Shown in pieces: positions 1 to 11,136 of a stretch of DNA of 64,000 nt (its first letter is position 1; every line of letters begins with the position of its first letter). Both the position numbers and the translations under genes were made by a program. Below the pieces are notes generated by a model. That model saw nothing but the letters and a program-made list of their open reading frames with translations, ran no database searches and had not been told where the DNA came from. This stretch comes from Erpobdella octoculata (lineage: Eukaryota; Annelida; Clitellata; Hirudinida; Erpobdellidae): positions 9,548,807 through 9,612,806 of the forward strand of contig OZ022240.1 of NCBI GenBank assembly GCA_963978895.1, read 5' to 3'.

Positions 1-1040
1 TGATTATTTGTTATTATTATTTGTATATTGTTGATTAATAAATAGAGTATCATAGAATCTGAAATGTAGGATTCAGTTATGATTATAAGTTTCTGCTGTC
101 CTCTTATTCTGATGGATTTGGTAAAAACAAATTATTTATCTGTTTAAGTTTCTTTTAAAAAAAAAGTATTTCAAGGCCATGTTTGATATGCCAGAATTTG
201 TATTTTTTTCTTTGTTACCTCTGGAAATACTATTCAGGGTTTTCCAATACTTTTTTCTTTGAACTTCAATGATGAAAATTCAGTTTTGAAATGGAGTCCA
301 AATTTGTTCAGTGGGAAGATTCGCTTTCGGAATGCTGATGTTAATCTTTTATTTGTGATAAATTGAAATGTTTTGGACACCTGACAGGAAAATGCAGGTG
401 ACTGGTTTCACCAGTCTGAACATGGAGGTTTTATGGATAAAAGAGAGATAGGTTGAGTGAGGGAGTGTTGGTGGAAATATGTGAAGCTGAAATAGATCTG
501 TTTGATATGAATTGACAGAGGTCATTGAACCTCAATTTGTGGTTTTGATTATATACAAAGAATGTTCAACCACAGCCTTCCCTTAGGGTGAAAATGAGTT
601 AGTTCAAAATTAATGGATGATAACAAATACATTGAGATTGTGCAATTTGTATTGGGGATGCACCGGATTTGGGTTTTGATATCTGGCCGGGGCCGGTGTT
701 GGCCAGATTTAAAATTCAAAAACCAACCGGGGCCAGATTTTAGTTACCATTTTACATACACTAGAACAAAAAAACTCACTTTTACGGTTCAATAATTTAT
801 TTATAATACTTGTTATGGCAGAAAGAAAGTTGCATACCAATGAAAGATGATATTGTTATTATGTGTTTTGATTTTGATTATTAATTTTGATTATGTATTG
901 ATGTGCATGTATATTACCTAAAATTAATTTATTTCAATAAATTTTTTACAATTTCTTTTACATTTTTTAATGTAGAAAGACGTGTAAAAACAGCCACCAA
1001 ATCCGGCCCAGGGCTTCCAAAAATGTCTTTTAGCTGATTT
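1..1040. other. Intergenic AT-rich sequence
   Basis: I see no gene here. Around 655-740 there is a short GC-richer patch (ggggatgcaccggattt, then repeated ggccgggg/ccggggcc words) that looks like one end of a hAT-type miniature element, but no matching second end was found. Confidence 0.4.
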
Positions 1041-1043
1041 TAC

Positions 1044-1757
1044 AATTCCATCAGGTTTGTAAAAGTGGCCCACATTATCAGAGCTCATAACTGAAGAGTT
1101 GTTAAAACATTGCCAGTGAGCAAATCCCAATCCTAAATACTGAAGATGTTTCGAGTTCATCCATGTGAGAGACTCCTCAAATTCTAAGAATATTTTACCT
1201 ATGTCCCAATAAACCGAATTAGGTAAATTGTCAATCATTCCGTATATTAATTCGAGGTTATACTTATTTCGCTCATATCAAGCCACTTTAAATTAGAAAG
1301 ATACGATATTGAGTCGACCAGTTCCTTCAGTGAATCACCAGCAGACGTATTTATATTCAATTTTTGAAGGCTACTAAAATGGGGAAATTTGCTTATGGTT
1401 TTTTGTGCATAGCCACAACCTTTTAAACTCAAAACCTGCAAGTTTTTGTGAGAAAAGTCAAGTTTAAGAATATCAATAAGATCTTCTTGGGTGCTGAGTT
1501 CTTCCAAACAAACACAACGCAAAGAAAGTTTAACTAATTTAGGACAAAACAACATAGAATCGTCCACCTCATTTCGGTAATAACTTGTGATTTCCCGACA
1601 GTGGACTTCTAATTTTAAGTCTTCTAAGTTTAAAAACAAAGATGGAATTTTGCAAAAATGATGAAATTTTCCTGATTGATTAAACCTTGTTTTAATTTCG
1701 CTAAAAATTGAATTCCCCGCAAACGAAATACGAGTAAAGTTGATTTTACGTCTAATT
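1044..1757 (-). CDS. Leucine-rich-repeat protein, two exons (partial; possibly ZYG11/ZER1-like)
   Basis: Two minus-strand exons can be joined. The first is 1264-1757, with acceptor ttttcaatacatgcag and donor gtataa. The second is 1044-1183, with acceptor aaaatattcttag and possible donor gtaaaa. The phases agree across the 80-bp intron (1 base plus 2 bases). The translation has LRR spacing, for example NLEDLKLEVH, CPKLVKLSLR, NLQVLSLKGC, SLQKLNI and NLKWLDMSEI, then HLQYLGLGFAHWQCF. The way LRRs run into an LQYLGL segment resembles ZYG11/ZER1 substrate receptors of cullin-2 ubiquitin ligases; that assignment is an inference. Without the intron the same region would need a frameshift, so a decayed gene is the alternative. 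The 5' exons and the stop were not found. Confidence 0.45.
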
Positions 1758-1875
1758 CTGCATGTATTGAAAACAAACTAACTGCTGTTTAATTAACTTT
1801 ATTATTATAAGTTTGAGAAAGTGTTTTTTCGATTTTAATATATACCGTTTTATTATTATAAATGAAGCTCTGAAG

Positions 1876-2332
<457 letters not shown>

Positions 2333-2335
2333 AAA

Positions 2336-2560
<225 letters not shown>

Positions 2561-2758
2561 CTCGTGTCATAGTATTTGAAATTGAACTCCTCCGAAACGG
2601 CTGAACCGATTTTTATGAAATTTTTTGTGTACATTTGGTAGGTCTGAGGATAGGTCCATGGCTATTTAGAATATTTTTTTTAAATTATTTAAAATAATTC
2701 TTTTGGAAAAAAAGGAAAAACAGACAGACAGAGAGACAAAGAAACAAACAGACACTCG

Positions 2759-2807
<49 letters not shown>

Positions 2808-2811
2808 ACGA

Positions 2812-2995
2812 TATCACCAAATCGTATACCGGGCTCAATAGAATGGTTTTGCAATTTATTGGAAAATAATAAATGAAGCTTTGTTAAGGCTATTTATACC
2901 TTCTATTCTATTAATCATGTCCATAATGATTGTTCTAAATCCTTTAACGTTTATCAATGGGAAACTGATCGTAAAATCAGCGATTTTACATGATT
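2812..2995 (-). repeat. 3' LTR of a small LTR retrotransposon
   Basis: A 180-bp block nearly identical to 4607-4785. Read on the minus strand it starts TGTAAAATCG, contains TATAAATAG as promoter and AATAAA as polyadenylation signal, and ends near CGGTATACGATTTGGTG. Just upstream on the minus strand is the purine-rich tract aagaagggggtaa, a polypurine tract in the expected place. This copy continues as atatcgtaaca, which the other LTR lacks. Confidence 0.75.
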
Positions 2996-3400
2996 ACCCC
3001 CTTCTTAATTCTGTTCGTCCCGAACAGCATAGTCGCTTTTGTGAAATGCGACTCGGCCACGAACACCAAAATATCTTGATCTTTACTCGTGGCTTTGACC
3101 GCAATTGGCATACAACATGGTCAAGTTTCTTGACCGTTTGACGCAGTTTCTTCCAGTCCTTCTTTGGCTCATCAACAGAGTCTTTCATTGGCTCATCGTC
3201 GCCATATCTGCACGGTTCATCACAGCTTTTTTTGCATGCCTCGTCCTGAACATCTTTGCACGGTTTATCGGAACTGTCTGCTTTTTCTTCTTCCTTCACA
3301 TCTTTTAGATCTTTCTCAAGAAACTCTTCAAAAGGTTTTTCGAAAACACGTTCCATAAATCCAATAAATCCCTTCATCTTAGTCTATCTGATCTAGAATC

Positions 3401-4587
3401 CTATGTGGATTCATCTGATTTAGAACCCTCGGTACCGTTCTCTGTTCTTGGCTCATCTTTTTCAAAGTTTTTGCTTGCTGCATTGCTATTGTTGTTTTGG
3501 AGAAGTTCATCACCGTCATGTTTGTTTTCTTCCAAGCTACAAACGAACGTTTTCTTTTCACATTCCAACTCAGATCTTTCGTCGGTGTCAACTTTCGTAT
3601 CCTCCAGCGGATCTTTCTTCAAATTATCGCCATCGTCTCTCAAATCAGTGTCTTCTTTTTTTGTCAAGTTAACTTTGACGTATTTCTCCATTGGAGTTTC
3701 GTCCGTTTCTAAATCCTTGGTTGCTTCATCCGAGTCAGATTCATCACTAAAATCTGACCCTGAATATTCGGTGCCGTCGTCTGTTATGGAGGCTTCCGTT
3801 TCAGAACCGTCGCTGTATGGGTAAAAGCCATAGTTGTTATTGCCATTATTATAATCATCATCGTCACTTTCATCCTCATCGTTTTGCATTTTGTTTTCAA
3901 CATTCTTTTCATCTTCTTTAGTTTTGTTGTTGACGTCCAAACCGACTGTATCATTGTCACCATCTTTGCCAGGCTCGTCATCACCATCTTTGCATGGTTC
4001 ATCTTGAACATCTTTGCATGGTTCATCTTGAACATCTTTGCATGGTTCATCTTGAACATCTTTGCAAGGTTCCTTATCATGACCGTCTTTGACAGGCTCA
4101 TCATCATGACCCACCTGACTTGTGCAGTCTGTGCGGCCGTCATCCGTCACATGCTCTGAGACACAGCTGGTGGACTCCAGTTCAAATTGGGTTTCGCCGC
4201 AGCAACCCGCTGGTCCAGAATCGTGTCCACCACTGCCTCAGCCAACCCTGCGACCAAACTCTCAACAGTTGTACCGGCTGCTGCTACTTTGTTTTCGTGG
4301 CCAAGAATCATTCCTTCTCCTGTCTTCCCCTGTGCTGCCATGTTTTCTCTCGCTTGTTGTCTTTCTTCTTCCAGCAATTTGTTTTTCAATTTTCTCCGCC
4401 TAACCACAGCTTCCTCGTCAATATCGAACAAATATTCATCGTCGTCAGGCCCATAGCCTTCATTCACTAACGCGGCTAAGAGGCGTTCCATAAGTTCGTC
4501 CTTTTTACCTGTATCGCTCAGGCCACGTTTCTCCAGCTCGTCTTTCATTTCACTTGCCCAAAGCTCATCCAATAATTTCAAAACCAT
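3401..4587 (-). pseudogene. Gag-like gene with SAP-type N-terminus and acidic Cys repeats, frameshifted
   Basis: The 5' half (4147-4587, 146 residues) starts with a SAP-like helix pair (LLDELWASEMKDELEKRGL), followed by a charged helix with RRRKLKNKLLEEERQQ. The 3' half (3401-4150) is in another frame and is very acidic, with tandem units of the form DEPCKDVQ and DEPCKDGD. Comparison with the related relic at 18090-18650 shows that 25 bases present there (18473-18497 region) are missing here near 4208. 25 is not a multiple of three, which explains the frame change. The SAP match suggests nucleic-acid binding, but the function is inferred. Confidence 0.55.
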
Positions 4588-4606
4588 TCTTGTATCCCAA
4601 TTCTGA

Positions 4607-4782
4607 CACCAAATCGTATACCGGGCTCAATAGAATGGTTTTGCAATTTATTGGAAAATAATAAATGAAGCTTTGTTAAGGCTATTTATACCTTCTATTC
4701 TATTAATCATGTCCATAATGATTTTTCTAAATCCTTTAACGTTTATCAATGGGAAACTGATCGTAAAATCAGCGATTTTACA

Positions 4783-4785
<3 letters not shown>
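4607..4785 (-). repeat. 5' LTR of the small LTR retrotransposon
   Basis: Near-identical partner of 2812-2995, with only a few base differences (for example attgttc versus atttttc), so insertion looks recent. The primer binding site follows at once on the minus strand. Confidence 0.75.
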
Positions 4786-4787
<2 letters not shown>

Positions 4788-4821
<34 letters not shown>

Positions 4822-4935
4822 GGGAAAACAAGCGGAAACGGGAAAACAAGCGGAAACGGGAAAACAAGCGGGAACGGGAGAGCAAGAGGGAACGAGAGAG
4901 CAAGCGGGGAAGGAAACGGGAGCAAGAGAGAAGAA
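4788..4935. repeat. (TA)n followed by GGGAAACAAGCGGGAAC array
   Basis: A short TA tract leads into degenerate tandem units built on cgggaaaacaagcggaaa and gggagagcaag. The same purine-rich array recurs inside every Helitron of the window (6900, 23440, 36500, 41740, 42380). Confidence 0.8.
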
Positions 4936-5196
4936 CGATAAAAACAACTTTCAAAAACCCCGGGCATTGTACACACGATTGCCCTTCGAGATTTATTTTG
5001 TACATTAAACTTTTAATAAAAAAAAACCAAAATAATTTAAAAGGCAAAACAACGTTTGCTGGGTCAGCTAGTACATATATATATATACCCGTTTGCGGGC
5101 GACACCCGGCGGCAATTAAAAAATCCTTACACAAACTCCATGAAATGAAATAATGGCTAAAAATTTAAAAAAAACCTATATACGACACGTGTCTAG

Positions 5197-5300
5197 GTTT
5201 GAGGGCTCATTTTGATGAACTTGTGGATGCAATTTGGGAATTTTATAATAAACAAGAAAATGTAGACACCAGAGATGCTGCTCAAAACCTTATGCCTGCG
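5197..5300 (+). CDS. Candidate exon, unidentified
   Basis: Bounded by acceptor cacgtgtctag and a strong donor, gcg|gtatgt. The open frame reads LRAHFDELVDAIWEFYNKQ and ends NLMPA in phase 0, which is the phase of the next dlg exon at 6216. The sequence does not resemble the dlg segment that should precede that exon, so it may belong to a different gene or to an unusual variant. Function unknown. Confidence 0.4.
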
Positions 5301-5424
5301 GTATGTAATTTAACTTTTCTTTGTTACCTCTTCTTTTGGAATGATGTACTAAGGAAAATAAATTGCACTCAAATTGCATTGCAACATAAAAGCTTGATCA
5401 TTGACCAATTAGCTATAGCAATAT

Positions 5425-5570
5425 TAAAAATAAATAAAAAAACTCTTTAAAAACTAGTCTTATGATAAGACTAGGGTGCTCGCTAAGTTATACAGATATG
5501 TTCATTAAATTCAAACTGAGCATCCTAGTCTTATCATAAGACTGGTTTTTAAAAAGTTTTTTATTTATTT
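5425..5570. repeat. Hairpin-forming miniature element
   Basis: Imperfect inverted repeat: left arm ctttaaaaactagtcttatg...gactagggtgctc, right arm gagcatcctagtc...cataagactggtttttaaaaag. The loop is about 50 bp. It looks like a snap-back MITE; the target duplication is obscured by A/T runs on both sides. Confidence 0.55.
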
Positions 5571-5757
5571 TTATTTTATAACAATTCTTCAACACTGTGA
5601 TCTTAAATTAAGCAGATAATGATGCCATAGAACTCTAAAACTTTATAGTTCACTGTAAAGATCATCCTTTTATATTTTGCTACTATTTGCTGCATTATTA
5701 GCCAGTGCAACCTATCGGATATTGTTATATCTTTATTATTCTAATAAATGATAATAA

Positions 5758-6057
5758 TTATAATCTAACTATTGTGGTTGCTAAACACTTATTAGATCTT
5801 TCTGAATATTGATTAACCTTACTAACTAAGGTTTCTGAAATCATCATTTGTTCTGTATGTAATAGTTTTATCCTTTCACATTCTTCAATAAGATCTTCCA
5901 GTGAGCACTCTTGTTCTACCCTGAGCAGTAATTTGTGCTTAATGTTTAAATATTTCGGATCCTTCAGATATCGTTGGTCTTTCTTAATTACTTTCCTTAC
6001 ATGTGAAGGGAGGCCAAGTGATGAACTTAGTTGTCTGAATCTTTTTGAAACATAGCA
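5758..6057 (-). CDS. Unidentified coding stretch antisense to the dlg intron
   Basis: Ninety-nine codons open to a TAA stop at 5758-5760, with charged, helical-looking content: SSSLGLPSHVRKVIKKDQRY, LLLRVEQECSLEDLIEECER and MISETLVSKVNQYSERSNK. The Glu/Lys/Leu pattern is unlike translated noise and predicts a coiled coil. There is no early ATG, so it would be a 3' exon. A possible acceptor is the AG near 6044. It is not a recognised transposase. It could be the last exon of a minus-strand gene or a retro-pseudogene. Confidence 0.35.
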   Translation of the reverse strand, partial: CYVSKRFRQLSSSLGLPSHVRKVIKKDQRYLKDPKYLNIKHKLLLRVEQECSLEDLIEECERIKLLHTEQMMISETLVSKVNQYSERSNKCLATTIVRL

Positions 6058-6215
6058 TCACTATATTTGGCACCACTCTCAACATGACAACTATAATGTC
6101 AGTCATGCGCATACAAAAATCGTAGAAGTTACATTTTTGACTCTTTCAAAGGATTTTATGCAAACTCATGTTTCATATGTGACTCTTATATTTAGTGTTT
6201 GATGTTTTTCAACAG

Positions 6216-7416
6216 GACAAACATTGCATTCTAGATGTAAGTCCTAATGCAATAAAACGACTTCAAATGAATGGACTTTATCCTATAACCATTCTCGTTA
6301 AACCTGCCACCATTAGCACCATAATGTAAGAGTCTAATTATTTGTTCCTTTTTGTTATTTAGTAATATTTAGAGCTTTTGTGACTCATTTTAGTTTAATA
6401 ATAATAATAATAATATCTTATAAGAGATGACCATAAAATTTAATTATTTTTTGAATGAATTAAATAAAGAACAAGTTGATAATATTATCTGCTTCTGTTC
6501 TTTACATTTGAGGAAAATGTCAAACAATTTTCTGTTGAATTGTAAATTTTAAAATTTAGCCTATTTTTTATTTTTGCATTGACGGATTTATTTGATTGTG
6601 AGGTTATTTTTACATTTTAACTCTTTGTTGGTTATTGAAACACATTTTCTGTTGATTTTCTAATTTCATTGCTAAAGGATTTTTGTTTATTCATATAAAA
6701 CAAGTCTTCTTTGTTTGGTAGAGCATGGAACTGCAGACTGACTGAAGCTGAAGCAAGAAAAATTTATGAAAATAACCTCAAGTTAGAGCAGTCATATGCT
6801 GACTACCTTACTGGTAATTTATGTTTTTGTTTTGTATTTATATTATATACAACGGGGTACCTGGCATTGCCCAGGGTTTTTAGAGGTGTTTCTATTGTTT
6901 TTCTCTTTTGCTCCCGTTTCCTACCCCGCTCTTGGTCGCTTTCCCGTTCCCGGTCGCTTTCCCGCTTGCTCTCGTTCCTTTTCCCGCTCGCTCTATTGCT
7001 CCCGGTTACTTTTCCGTTCCCACACATTATCCAGTTCCCGTTTCCGCTCGCTCTCCCGCTCATTTTGTGATCAATCTCAATTTTTTCCACAAAAACATAC
7101 ACAGATGACTGTCTGTGTGAGTATGTATATATGTCTGTCAAAGTTGTGTGAAAAGTTCATTACGATTGGATGAATGGTGTAACCATGCATAAAGGACATA
7201 TACATATATATATACATACACACACAGACAGTCATCTTTGTATATATAAATAAATTTTATGTTTAAATTTTCTATTAATTTTTAGCTAATTTTCAACACA
7301 AAATTTCAGCAATTGTAATCGGAGATCAGGCTGAAGAAGTGTATGCAAGCGTGAAAGATGTCATTTGGAATCAGTCAAGTTCTTACATTTGGGTTCCAGC
7401 TGATCCTTTTTTATGA
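6216..7416 (+). CDS. dlg: Discs-large (DLG) MAGUK, C-terminal guanylate-kinase exons
   Basis: Three exons: 6216-6325, 6722-6813 and 7310-7416. All have GT-AG borders and compatible phases (2/1, 1/2), and the last ends at TGA 7414-7416. The translation follows the second half of the DLG guanylate-kinase domain: [57 protein letters not shown] and [13 protein letters not shown] at the C-terminus. DLG proteins are membrane-associated scaffolds at septate junctions and synapses; their GK domain binds phosphopeptides and is not an active kinase. The PDZ, SH3 and first GK exons lie to the left of the window or were displaced; none was found between 5300 and 6216. A Helitron relic sits in the last intron. 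Confidence 0.87.
6850..7250 (-). mobile_element. Helitron relic in the last dlg intron
   Basis: Minus orientation. The 3' end at 6850 (caacggggtacctggcattg) is a decayed form of the hairpin and CTAG end seen at 25210 and 42013. It is followed by a GGGAACGGGA-type array (6900-7060) and the 5' motif with gactgtctgtgtg near 7200-7245. Confidence 0.6.
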
Positions 7417-8954
7417 ATTACATTCATTGATAACACTAATTCCTGTCATCGCTATCACCTACCAATTATCAAACCTAATGTCACGAATTGGAATTGAAGT
7501 ATTATTAAGAGCCAGGGACCAAGCGCTGTTATATTGTCTACACCACACATATTTATAAATTATTGTTGTTTCGATTCTGCAAATTCAAGTCATTCTTGCA
7601 TTTTCTGATTTGTTATGTAGTTTAACGAGTAGAGTTTTTAGAGTTCCACACTGCATATGCATTTCATGATTTTTTTTTATGTAGTTGCATGTGACTATAT
7701 TCACTTTTTATCTGGTTTATGTTGGTCCTTAACTCAAGCTTAGGAATTGTTGTGTATGTGTGTTTGTCTAGTCCAGGTGCTTTCATCTTATAGGTGTGAC
7801 ACATTTATATTTATACACATAATTTATGCGTGACATATGACATGTATATTTCCATGTTGTTATCATATGAAGAAGATTGCTTTAGAAAATGTTTAAATAT
7901 TTAAAAAATTTAAGTTCATTTGAGTGCTCAATTTATTTGAATGAAAGTTCAGTTGGTATTATATGTTTATGAGGCTTAAATGTGTAAGTTAATAATAATA
8001 ATAATAATAACAACAATACAGCTAGTGATGTGCCACGTCAATTAATATTTTTATTTATGTCCAGGTTACTCCATTGCAAATACACTATAATACACATAAA
8101 CCATTTTTAATGAGTCTTGCGGCAAGACTCTTGCCCGACAAAAATTGTTTATTTTTGTAACTATACAATGATTTTACAGTTATTGGTAGTTTGTGAGAGA
8201 GCTGATTTTCATGTTACACGTCATGATCCAATGGCAAATACTAGGTGGATGTGCTGTGCGTTTACGGCTGGTAAAGGAAGGACTGATATTAATGTTTTAA
8301 ATTGTGACACTTTATTTACTTTTTATTCAATATTATCATTAATATTATTTCTTATCAACACAGCCAAATTGCTATAATTGTTTAAATATATGTTTATTCA
8401 CTTTACAAGTTTCTGGAGACAACCTCATTTATTATGCTGCTGGGTCACCTCATTTAGCATGAAAAGACTTATCCTAATACCTAAAGTTTCTTAAGTTAGT
8501 TCTGTGTTGTTGTATGTTGTCGATCTAGTCACAGTAACAATGATATTGTTTTATGAATTATTTGTTTTATTTTCTCTGTTTCAAACACATTTATAAACTT
8601 GTTTTGTAGTTTAATTACTTTCTACTGCTGCCAAGATTCAAGAAAAATTTTCTCCGATTTGTTCATATTTAAAATATTTACTTATTGTGTATATTTAATT
8701 TACTCTTTTCTTTCACATTTTCATGGTACTTGGTGCTGAATGTTTCCATTTTCTGCAAACGTGCATGAGCGATGATTGCTTGTACTTTCTCATGCTGCAT
8801 TATTTATCAAAAATTATTATTTAAAAAAAAAACTTGGCATATTTATTAAAAATTATAATCAAAGGTACATTTAAACAAGGAAAGATATTCTAATTTTACT
8901 GAATCCTTGCAAAGAAATTTTGAAAAGAAAATGAGTTAATAATTTCAACAAATC
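7417..8954. other. Downstream of dlg; no gene seen
   Basis: AT-rich sequence with a short TAA repeat at 7992-8012 and no convincing exon. It includes the dlg 3' UTR, whose end could not be placed. Confidence 0.5.
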
Positions 8955-9165
8955 TTGTTTCAGACAGGATATTACTCCAAAATATGTTTGAAATATATAA
9001 AAGAAAATATTTTTAAGTTATTTTTATTAAGTTTTCTCCCTCCTCATCCCTGCAACTCGTTTAAAGAACGCTGGAAACAGAGAAGTTTTGCAGTTTTGAG
9101 TCCAAGGCTCTGGAATTGCCTTCCAGTAAACATTAGAACTGCAGTTATAGCTGGTGGTGTCGGAT
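8955..9165 (+). pseudogene. LINE reverse-transcriptase C-terminal fragment
   Basis: The translation contains FKERWKQRSFAVLSPRLWN followed by LPVNIR. This is the conserved RSF.V..PRLWN.LP.. motif downstream of the reverse transcriptase domain in several non-LTR retrotransposon clades. It ends at an AATC-rich tail (9170-9195). Confidence 0.65.
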
Positions 9166-9224
9166 TGATGTATCAATCAATCATCAATCAATCAAAAATT
9201 TTTATAGGGCTATTTCTGTAGTGT

Positions 9225-9590
9225 TCAATAGCGCTCGGTCGTGAACTTATTAAACAGATATGTTTTAAGTCCACGACGGAAAGCTGTGAGAGAAATAGAG
9301 TTAGTAAGAGAAGAAGGAAGAGAGTTCCAGAGATAGGGATCAGAGTATGAGAAAGAGCGTTTAGCAAAAGAATGCTTAATAGTGAAGACGCGAAAGTGAT
9401 TAAGAGAAGAAGAACGAAGACCAGACTTAGGAGGGATATGTATTAAATTAGTTAAGTAGAGAGGAGAAAGACAATTTTTTATTTTATACATTATTAAACA
9501 GATTTTATTTATTATTAGAAAACCAGCAAAAAGGTTTACCTTCTTGTCACAATAGTAATTATCACACAAAACGTCGGGTTGTCCATACAT
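9225..9590 (-). pseudogene. LINE reverse-transcriptase C-terminal fragment
   Basis: Minus strand, with the RSFSYSDPYLWNSLPSSLTN motif followed by FRRGLKTYLFNKF, typical of a non-LTR retrotransposon C-terminus. Together with the neighbouring relics it forms a nested, oppositely oriented LINE cluster. Confidence 0.65.
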
Positions 9591-10110
9591 TCTTCAACTT
9601 ATTCCTGAAATCATTCACAGACTCCGCACATACCACACTGTTATGCAAATCATTCCACAATTTAACCACTCTCATCGAGAAACTGAAACTTCTAATATTT
9701 TTGTGTGACCTTTGCAGCCTTTGCACTTCTAATTTCAGCTCATTAACCCTAGTCCTACTCATCTCCTTCAAAATTTTACTCCTGGAATACTCGTCATGTC
9801 ATGGTATCCGTGGAGAGTCTTGAACGTTTGGATTATGTCTCCTCTATTTATTCGGTACATCAGTGAAGGAAGGCTGAGGCACTTTAATCTTTCTGCATAG
9901 CTCAAATTTTGGCATCATCGTGGAATTTTGGTTGCCCTCCTTTGAACCTTCTCGAGTTCTCTCTGCAAACCTTTAATCTCTGGATATTCCAGCCTACTTC
10001 TCACTAAGGAGGTGTACAGACAGACAAATGATTTGGAATCTAGTTTGCCAAAATTTCTGTTACTTGCTAACGTGCAGGCACTTTTACTAACTGAGTTACT
10101 AGCATACAGA
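9562..10110 (-). pseudogene. LINE reverse-transcriptase C-terminal region, stop-ridden
   Basis: Minus strand, reading across frames: YTSLVRSRLEYPE, LEKVQRRATKIPR, NLSYAERLKCLSLPSLMYR, GDIIQTFKTLHGY, then SFSFSMRVVKLWNDL and FRNKLKNVW. This order matches the region after the RT palm in CR1/Rex-like LINEs. Several stops and frame changes show it is dead. Confidence 0.75.
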
Positions 10111-11128
10111 TTCCTTTTTTACCTGTGGTTTTGTATTGGTTTGTCTGCATGGTAGATCAGGTGTTCTAGGTGTTGCATTATTGGTGATTTGATATTTGAT
10201 TGGCTATTTTGGAGAAATGTATCATCGTATATTTTGGTACAAAACATATAATAAACATATAATTATAAACTAAACATCTATAATATATCTCAACCAATTA
10301 ATCATTGTTTATTCATGCATATTTGCTAAGTGTCTTAGTGCATCTATTAATGTGGTAGGTATGCTAAAAAAATTGCACATCCAACAAAAAATTAGGAGCA
10401 CAATTGTCCTCAACAGGTACCCTCTCAATTAGACCGATAACCCACAATTAATGTTTTTTTTCAAGCTTTTCTGTTCATTAATAAGTTTGGGAAAATGTCA
10501 AATAATAAATATCATGTCATTCTGCTCTGCTTTGCATGGCTGGCATTTAGCAGTTAAACTACAATTGAACTTATTAAAATGCATATAAATAGCATCATCA
10601 TTTACCGAAAACTAAAATATGACATTGAGACAGAATTTAATTCCATCTCATCACATAATTGCTTGGTTATCTCCATATTTGTCACATTATTATGGACCGC
10701 TTTCTCACCACAAAAAACTTAATAGTTTTGATTAAATTCCATCCCTACCCATACATATTTTGCTTAAAATGCATCAACTGAATGTCAATCACATTTTATT
10801 GGCTTGTTCCTAGCTGCTCGTTGTGTTTTTCCCACTGAATAAACCTCAATATTACAATCAGCACCTGGGTGGTCTAGTTTTTATTAAATTCACAATAATA
10901 TAAATAGACATGGAACTATTGCACCACCAATATTTTACACTGACGCCCACTCCATGTTTGTATAGTCTCTTCTACGATTGTGGATGGAAGCTTGAATAAA
11001 AACTGTGTTCAGAATTTTTCAAAATTAATAACCGAAAATCTGTTTGAGACACAATGCCACCAACTAGAGTACCAAGCAATCAGTGATCACTGCTGAAGTC
11101 TTGCAGCATAAAAACCTGAGAATCTTAT
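10111..11128. other. AT-rich sequence, no gene seen
   Basis: No exon-like frame with splice signals was found; no clear repeat end apart from the flanking LINE and hAT pieces. Confidence 0.4.
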
Positions 11129-11136
11129 GTTTATAC

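Larger units (their letters stand above)
2812..4787 (-). mobile_element. Non-autonomous LTR retrotransposon (gag only) inserted in a TA-rich site
   Basis: Minus-strand element about 2 kb long: 5' LTR 4607-4785, primer binding site beginning TGGTGTCAGAATTGGGAT directly after it, gag-like region 3401-4587, polypurine tract, then 3' LTR 2812-2995. The primer site is complementary to the 3' end expected of a tRNA-Leu (acceptor ...CTGACA plus CCA). No protease, reverse transcriptase or integrase frame fits in the interior, so it must be mobilised in trans if it is mobile. Confidence 0.7.

Noticed and set aside
3405..3824. Ser-rich plus-strand frame opposite the gag-like gene
   Set aside because: It is the antisense shadow of the acidic Asp/Glu repeat on the minus strand, which sits between LTRs in the correct orientation.
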